In this document: one piece after another, positions 6,612 through 10,321 of the stretch
Layout of the letters: each line of letters starts with the position of its first letter
Numbering within the stretch: the stretch's first letter is position 1
From: Eubacteriales bacterium
GTDB lineage: Bacteria > Bacillota > Clostridia > Lachnospirales > Lachnospiraceae
Direction: 5' to 3'
Assembly (NCBI GenBank): GCA_030536565.1
Contig: JAUNPT010000002.1
Location: 25,390-35,710 of the forward strand
Length of the DNA stretch: 10,321 nucleotides
The notes under the pieces: generated by a model
The model's database searches: none
The model's input: only the letters and a program-made list of their open reading frames with translations
Told to the model about the DNA's origin: nothing
Made by a program: the position numbers and the translations under genes

Positions 6612-7952
6612 TTAGTCACAGAACTTCTCATCTGCCAGTGTAAGAACTTCATCTAATATAGGAAGGTATTCTTCTAATTCTTCCTTAGTAATAATAAGTG
6701 GAGGGCAGATTTCAATGAAATTCTCACGTCCAAATGTTGCATAGCCTCTCTTCTTTAACTCTGCAAATATCCAAGGCATTGCTGTTCCTGGTACTCCGTA
6801 TTCCTGAAGCGGCTGCCTTGTTTCTTTATTTTTAACCATCTCAAGTGCACCAAATAATCCAATTAATCTTGCCTCGCCAACACATTTATGCTTAACAACC
6901 ATCTCGTCCATAAACTTCTTAACAATTTCATGCATTTCTGCTACATGTTCTTCGATATTGGCTGATTCATAGTAATTCATTGCTGCAACGCCGGCTGCAC
7001 ATGCAAGAGTATGTCCTGAATATGTAAGACCACACTGCAATACATTTTCTTCAAAATACTTAGCAACCCTTTCATTAACAATTACACCACCAAGCTGTAC
7101 ATAACCACATGTAACTCCTTTGGCAAATGTAATCATATCTGGCTTAAAGTCAAAATTCTGCCAAGCAAACCACTTACCTGTTCTAAAGAAGCCCGCCATA
7201 ACTTCATCACAAATCATTAAAATATCATATTTGTCGCAAAGTGCCCTGACTCCTTCCATATATCCCTTAGGTGGAAGAATAACTCCATTAGCACCAACAA
7301 TTGATTCCATAAGAATTGCTGCCACATTCTGTGGTCCTTCATATCTAAGCTGGAGGTCTAAATCCGCCAAAGCCTTTTTTGTAACAGCCTCATCATCAAC
7401 TCCATATGTAAATCCGTCTCTATACATCTGAGGATTCATAAACTTTACAAATCCATTAGCACCACCTATTTCAGCTGCAAATCTTCTCCAGTCACCAGAA
7501 GCATTAGATGCTGCAAGTGTTGCACCATGATAGCTTCTGTAGCATGAAAAAATCTTAGTTCTTCCTGTAACCATACGAGCCATTTTAATAGCATTTTCAT
7601 TAGATTCTGCACCGCCATTTGTAAAGAAAACCCTTCTATATGTATCAGCACCGGCTGCTTCAACAAGCTTCTTGGCAAGTACTGACTTAGGCTCTGATGC
7701 ATAAGCCGGAGCCATAAAGCACATCTTATCAGCCTGCTCCTTGATTGCCTCTACAATTTCTGGAAGCTCATGTCCAAGGTTTGAGCATACAAGAAGTGAT
7801 GCCATATCTGCATATTTCTTTCCATCATAATCCCAGAAATAAATCCCTTTAGCCTTTTCTACTGGTAATGCATCAACACCTGACTTTGACCATGACTGCA
7901 TTACATAATCCTTATGCATCTGTGCAATTTCTGCTCCTGTTAACTTACTCAT
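6612..7952 (-). CDS. Class III PLP-dependent aminotransferase; candidate taurine (or omega-amino acid) transaminase
   Basis: 446-residue cytosolic fold-type I transaminase of the class III (omega-aminotransferase) group. The PLP lysine is Lys278 in TFAKGVTCGY. Asp249 in ICDEVMAGFFRTG binds the pyridine nitrogen. TNGGAESNENAIKMAR (111-126) and SYHGAT (140-145) form the phosphate pocket and conserved loop, and Glu216 lies in the ILMES strand. Length is normal. Such enzymes take a terminal amino group from omega-amines (taurine, beta-alanine, GABA, putrescine) and give it to pyruvate or 2-oxoglutarate. It is the first gene of a set with an Fe-ADH and an acidic-solute symporter, and a TauE/SafE protein is encoded upstream, the combination expected for taurine-to-isethionate conversion. 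AAGGA (7957-7961) sits 4 nt before the ATG. The preceding leader is long and structured. Substrate is inferred, family is certain. Confidence 0.93.
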   Translation of the reverse strand: MSKLTGAEIAQMHKDYVMQSWSKSGVDALPVEKAKGIYFWDYDGKKYADMASLLVCSNLGHELPEIVEAIKEQADKMCFMAPAYASEPKSVLAKKLVEAAGADTYRRVFFTNGGAESNENAIKMARMVTGRTKIFSCYRSYHGATLAASNASGDWRRFAAEIGGANGFVKFMNPQMYRDGFTYGVDDEAVTKKALADLDLQLRYEGPQNVAAILMESIVGANGVILPPKGYMEGVRALCDKYDILMICDEVMAGFFRTGKWFAWQNFDFKPDMITFAKGVTCGYVQLGGVIVNERVAKYFEENVLQCGLTYSGHTLACAAGVAAMNYYESANIEEHVAEMHEIVKKFMDEMVVKHKCVGEARLIGLFGALEMVKNKETRQPLQEYGVPGTAMPWIFAELKKRGYATFGRENFIEICPPLIITKEELEEYLPILDEVLTLADEKFCD

Positions 7953-7997
7953 AAAATCCTTCTTTCCTGCGGTTTTCGCATATATATTTTTTAAATG

Positions 7998-8013
7998 TTG
8001 TGCTATAGCATAG
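7998..8013. promoter_or_regulatory. TTGTGC-N4-GCATAG dyad in the aminotransferase leader (possible operator half of a pair)
   Basis: TTGTGC TATA GCATAG contains the exact 10-bp palindrome TGCTATAGCA (8001-8010). It resembles the perfect dyad TTGTGC-CAGA-GCACAA at 8172-8187, on the other side of the aminotransferase promoter. Two similar dyads bracketing a promoter next to a PucR gene suggest regulator sites, but two instances are weak statistical support. Confidence 0.3.
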
Positions 8014-8040
8014 AAAACTATTATTTATCATAGATTTTCT

Positions 8041-8118
8041 ATAAATAATACAAAGGGCGCCAGTGCTTCCATACAACGGAAATACTGACGCCTTCGTCAT
8101 AAGCTATTTAACTTATGA
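8041..8118 (-). ncRNA. Structured 5' leader of the aminotransferase operon (candidate regulatory RNA)
   Basis: Downstream of the promoter at 8123-8150 the minus-strand transcript would run about 160 nt before the ATG. It forms TCATAAG/CTTATGA (7 bp, 8-nt loop, about 8097-8118). Next comes a long GC-rich stem with GGCGTCAGT pairing ACTGGCGCC and TTCC pairing GGAA (about 8053-8096, loop GTTGTAT). The tail reads CCCTTTGTATTATTT, a poor U-run. Below it, TATTTAT/ATAAATA and ATAGAAAA/TTTTCTAT (8012-8046) are mutually exclusive pairings. It could be an attenuator, or simply the pucR terminator followed by AT-rich spacer. I recognise no known riboswitch class. Confidence 0.4.
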
Positions 8119-8122
8119 GCTT

Positions 8123-8150
8123 ATTATACAATTCTCTAAATATATTACAA
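8123..8150 (-). promoter_or_regulatory. Promoter of the aminotransferase / Fe-ADH / symporter operon
   Basis: Minus-strand -35 TTGTAA (8145-8150), 16-nt spacer, perfect -10 TATAAT (8123-8128), start expected near 8115. It lies in the 242-nt gap between the pucR stop and the aminotransferase start. Confidence 0.55.
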
Positions 8151-8171
8151 TGGGTGGAAGCCTAAAGTCAT

Positions 8172-8206
8172 TTGTGCCAGAGCACAACGTCTGATTATTT
8201 CAGACG
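8172..8206. repeat. Tandem hairpins at the end of pucR
   Basis: Two adjacent perfect stems: CGTCTGA/TCAGACG (8188-8206, 5-nt loop holding the pucR stop codon) and TTGTGC/GCACAA (8172-8187, 4-nt loop). Neither is followed by a U-run in the minus-strand RNA, so they are not classic terminators. They may stabilise the pucR 3' end; the second also reads as a DNA operator dyad upstream of the aminotransferase promoter. Confidence 0.5.
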
Positions 8207-9397
8207 ACGTATCTTTTTGACCAGCATTCCAGTCATTAATTGATTCCGCACATCAAACTCTGTCAGATTCACACCAAGTATAGCTTCTATTTTCTTTAAT
8301 TTGTAATTAACTGTATTTCTATGAACATACATTTCCTCAGCCGTATCCTGAACACTTCCATTATGCTGCATATAACATTCCAGTGTTTCCACCAGATTAC
8401 CTCCGTTAGCTTCATCGTATTCATCGAGCGGCTGTATTGTATCTGCATAATATTCGTCAAGACTGTCCATATGTTTTAAATTAAGCAGCATTCTGCCAAT
8501 TCCCATTTGACTGTAGCTCTTTATTTCATTTTCCAATCCGTCCAGCCTTATAAGCTGTTCAATTCTGCTGGCAGCCATGTAACTATCACAAAGCTTACTA
8601 AGCTGTCCTGCTGTTTTTCCTACTGAAGCAAAGAATACCTCTTTTCCCTTTAATGAGCCTGTTATCTGCTGGCATACATTTTTTATAATACTATATGCCT
8701 CTTTCTCGCTTGTATCGCTTAAAATAATCAATAGCTTTTCCTGATTATAGTATATGACTGCATCATATTTAACTTCACGTATTTTCTTTTCAATTTTTTT
8801 ATGCAGTATATCAAGACGTTCTGTCAGAACCGGTGTATATCCATAGCTGTAATCATCTTTTTCCACTCTGTCGCATATATTAATTAATGCGGCTGTATAA
8901 TCCCATTCTGAAAAATATCCCTTCTGCATAAGCACAGGCATATAAAGCTCCTTCATCTGAGGTGTAAATATTGCATTTTTAAATGCAGCTGACAGCTCCA
9001 TTGCCTTTTGCTCTGACCTTGTAATAGTCAGGCAGAACATTCTCATGATATCTGACATATGTACACGCCACGGAACTTCAAAAATCGGGAAATCCTTCTC
9101 ATTTCCAAAATCAATTACCTCCTGTCCGATTTTTTCAATATATGGCCCCACATTTATAACCATTCCGCTTGCACTCTGTTTATACACTGCTGTAACTAAA
9201 TCCAGTAATGTCATTTCATCTTTTATACCTATACCTGTTGTAAACGCTATTTCCCCTCCATTTAAAAAGCCTGCAATTTCCACATTATCAACCATATGCG
9301 CCCATTCAACCATATTAGAAATACCTTTACTTCCGGCAATATTTTTTATATTACGTGAATCAATCTGTTTTATCAGCTCCTCCAAAATAACACCCAT
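8195..9397 (-). CDS. PucR-family transcriptional regulator
   Basis: 400-residue DNA-binding regulator. The N-terminal PucR domain (about 3-125; NGGEIAFTTG and FPIFEVPW are typical) is thought to sense a small ligand. A central GGDEF-like/CdaR-type region spans about 160-290. The C-terminal HTH_30 domain (about 334-392) reads LECYMQHNGSVQDTAEEMYV then HRNTVNYKLKKIEAILG, the most conserved part of the family. The founding member controls purine catabolism in Bacillus; relatives often control amino-acid, GABA or other nitrogen-source genes beside them. AAAGGAGG lies 5 nt before the ATG. It starts 56 nt after the exporter gene, with no good promoter between, so the two are probably cotranscribed. 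It sits just upstream of the aminotransferase operon, which is its most likely target. Confidence 0.93.
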   Translation of the reverse strand: MGVILEELIKQIDSRNIKNIAGSKGISNMVEWAHMVDNVEIAGFLNGGEIAFTTGIGIKDEMTLLDLVTAVYKQSASGMVINVGPYIEKIGQEVIDFGNEKDFPIFEVPWRVHMSDIMRMFCLTITRSEQKAMELSAAFKNAIFTPQMKELYMPVLMQKGYFSEWDYTAALINICDRVEKDDYSYGYTPVLTERLDILHKKIEKKIREVKYDAVIYYNQEKLLIILSDTSEKEAYSIIKNVCQQITGSLKGKEVFFASVGKTAGQLSKLCDSYMAASRIEQLIRLDGLENEIKSYSQMGIGRMLLNLKHMDSLDEYYADTIQPLDEYDEANGGNLVETLECYMQHNGSVQDTAEEMYVHRNTVNYKLKKIEAILGVNLTEFDVRNQLMTGMLVKKIRRLK

Positions 9398-9453
9398 AAC
9401 TGCCTCCTTTTGAATTTCACTATTATTTTTATTACCTTTTCACATACACGCAT

Positions 9454-10173
9454 TTACACAACTGCCAGGATTCCTGAAAGGAGGAGCAGTATATATGTAA
9501 TCCTTAAAAAGCTTTTCTGGTCTATTTTCTTTACAAGCCTTGTTCCAATCCACGTGCCAATAAATACTGGAATAAGCCCCACTGCAAGAAGCACTAAAAC
9601 ATGAGAATTAAAATTACCTAAAACAATCTGCTGTCCTGAAATATAACAGCCAATTGTCACCCAGATTAATGCCATTGTAACGCGGAACTCTTCTTTATCT
9701 TTAAGAACCGTGGCTGCATATATAACTAACAATGCTCCGCCTGACACAAACATTCCATGTATTATTCCTGCCGCAAGTATTACTAAAAGCATGACTGCCT
9801 TTGGCAGCTCAAGCTTTTTTTTCACAAACATTTTCCATAAGGCAATAATTATTATTAAAATCCCATAGAACACCAAAAGCTGGTTCATTGGTGCCGCCTC
9901 AAATATCTTGATGCCAATAAACATACCTGCTATCATAAGCACAAACATTTTAAGGAACTCTTTCCAATTAATGTGCCGCCAGCCTGAAATCACTATGAGC
10001 AGACACGAAATCTGTGCAATTACATTAAGCAGTGCTTTAGCCTCCGTTACTCCTATAAGCTTAATCGTAGGCGGCATAGCAATAAGCGTTCCCGCAAATC
10101 CCGTAATCGCCTGAATTAAATTTGCTCCAAAAAGCACAATAAACACCACTATATCCTTTATGATTGCTGTCAT
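9454..10173 (-). CDS. TauE/SafE-family membrane exporter
   Basis: 239-residue, almost wholly hydrophobic protein with about eight predicted membrane spans in two halves. The first half opens with ANLIQAITGFAGTLIAMP (repeat-1 motif). The second has AAGIIHGMFVSGGALLVIYA (repeat-2 motif) and TWIGTRLVKKID near the C-terminus. These match the TauE/SafE family, members of which are proposed to export sulfite, sulfoacetate or isethionate. Length is slightly short for the family (about 250-270) but both halves are complete. GGAG (10181-10184) lies 7 nt before the ATG. As first gene of the set it could expel the acidic end product. Many family members have unknown cargo, so the sulfonate assignment rests on context only. 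Confidence 0.88.
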   Translation of the reverse strand: MTAIIKDIVVFIVLFGANLIQAITGFAGTLIAMPPTIKLIGVTEAKALLNVIAQISCLLIVISGWRHINWKEFLKMFVLMIAGMFIGIKIFEAAPMNQLLVFYGILIIIIALWKMFVKKKLELPKAVMLLVILAAGIIHGMFVSGGALLVIYAATVLKDKEEFRVTMALIWVTIGCYISGQQIVLGNFNSHVLVLLAVGLIPVFIGTWIGTRLVKKIDQKSFLRITYILLLLSGILAVV

Positions 10174-10228
10174 TTTCTGTCTCCAATCCTTGTATTTGCT
10201 GCCAATACCTTCATCACATAAACTGCAA

Positions 10229-10265
10229 AAAGGCGGCAGACTGCATAATGCAATCTACCGCCTTT
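10229..10265 (-). terminator. Strong hairpin with U-run ahead of the exporter gene
   Basis: In minus-strand RNA, AAAGGCGGUAGAUUGCA (10249-10265) pairs with the 17 nt at 10229-10245 across a 3-nt loop. Only two of the 17 pairs are G-U, and on the plus strand those would be C-A mismatches, so the structure is built for minus-strand RNA. It runs straight into UUUUU, a good intrinsic terminator. It ends either the gene upstream of the window or a leader transcript, 55 nt before the exporter ATG. Confidence 0.75.
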
Positions 10266-10278
10266 GGTATCTTGTTAA

Positions 10279-10315
10279 CTGTAAAAAATATAACACTTAT
10301 CTGTAAAAAGTACAA
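10279..10315 (-). promoter_or_regulatory. Weak possible promoter and direct repeat upstream of the terminator hairpin
   Basis: TTGTAC (10310-10315), 17-nt spacer and TATATT (10287-10292) form a marginal minus-strand promoter that would transcribe through the hairpin into the exporter gene. In the same stretch CTGTAAAAA occurs twice on the plus strand (10279-10287 and 10301-10309), 22 bp apart, about two helical turns. No coding sequence is apparent between 10174 and 10321. Confidence 0.3.
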
Positions 10316-10321
10316 GCTGCT

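Noticed and set aside
7120..7431. 103-codon plus-strand open frame opposite the aminotransferase
   Set aside because: Antisense shadow of the PLP-binding region of the aminotransferase.
9045..9413. 122-codon plus-strand open frame opposite pucR
   Set aside because: Antisense shadow of the well-supported PucR N-terminal domain; no family match and no convincing ribosome site.
1..10321. CRISPR arrays, tRNA/rRNA genes, insertion sequences, toxin-antitoxin or phage modules
   Set aside because: No regularly spaced repeats, no cloverleaf or rRNA sequence, no transposase or integrase frame seen on either strand.

Overview
The window reads as AT-rich Firmicute DNA, most like an anaerobic gut Lachnospiraceae/Clostridia chromosome. 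Grounds are the low GC, strong AGGAGG-type ribosome sites, TTGnnn/TATAAT promoters, and protein families typical of that group. That placement is inferred from protein character, not from a marker gene. Every credible gene lies on the minus strand, so transcription runs from high to low coordinates.

Layout in transcription order. 10174-10321: leader with a strong hairpin. 9454-10173: TauE/SafE-family membrane exporter. 8195-9397: PucR-family regulator. 7953-8194: promoter plus a structured leader. 6612-7952: class III PLP aminotransferase. 5424-6545: iron-dependent alcohol dehydrogenase. 3886-5394: GltS/ESS-type Na+/amino-acid symporter. 3797-3885: promoter spanned by a perfect 14-bp inverted repeat. 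3467-3796: PII signalling protein of NifI1-like form. 1840-3444: YtcJ/NfdA-like metal-dependent amidohydrolase. 1464-1796: broken dihydroxy-acid dehydratase remnant. 534-1352: aldo/keto reductase with its own promoter. 1-387: N-terminal part of a PurF-like protein lacking the catalytic cysteine, again with its own promoter.

The genes from 10173 down to 1840 look like one functional unit for taking nitrogen from an amine. The symporter would import an amino acid or amino-sulfonate. The aminotransferase would move its amino group to a 2-oxoacid. The Fe-ADH would reduce the resulting aldehyde to an alcohol, and the TauE/SafE protein would export an acidic end product. PucR would control the set, and PII would tie it to nitrogen status. 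Aminotransferase + Fe-ADH + TauE/SafE matches, by family, described taurine-to-isethionate nitrogen-assimilation routes (Tpa or Toa, a sulfoacetaldehyde reductase, and an isethionate exporter). Beta-alanine, GABA or another omega-amine would fit the same enzyme classes. No desulfonating enzyme (Xsc, or the isethionate lyase IslA) is visible here, so if taurine is the substrate only its nitrogen would be used. The PII and amidohydrolase partners and the two unusual control regions are the least expected parts.

The low-coordinate end (1-1800) looks unrelated to the cluster: a gene remnant, a general aldo/keto reductase, and a partial PurF-like gene.
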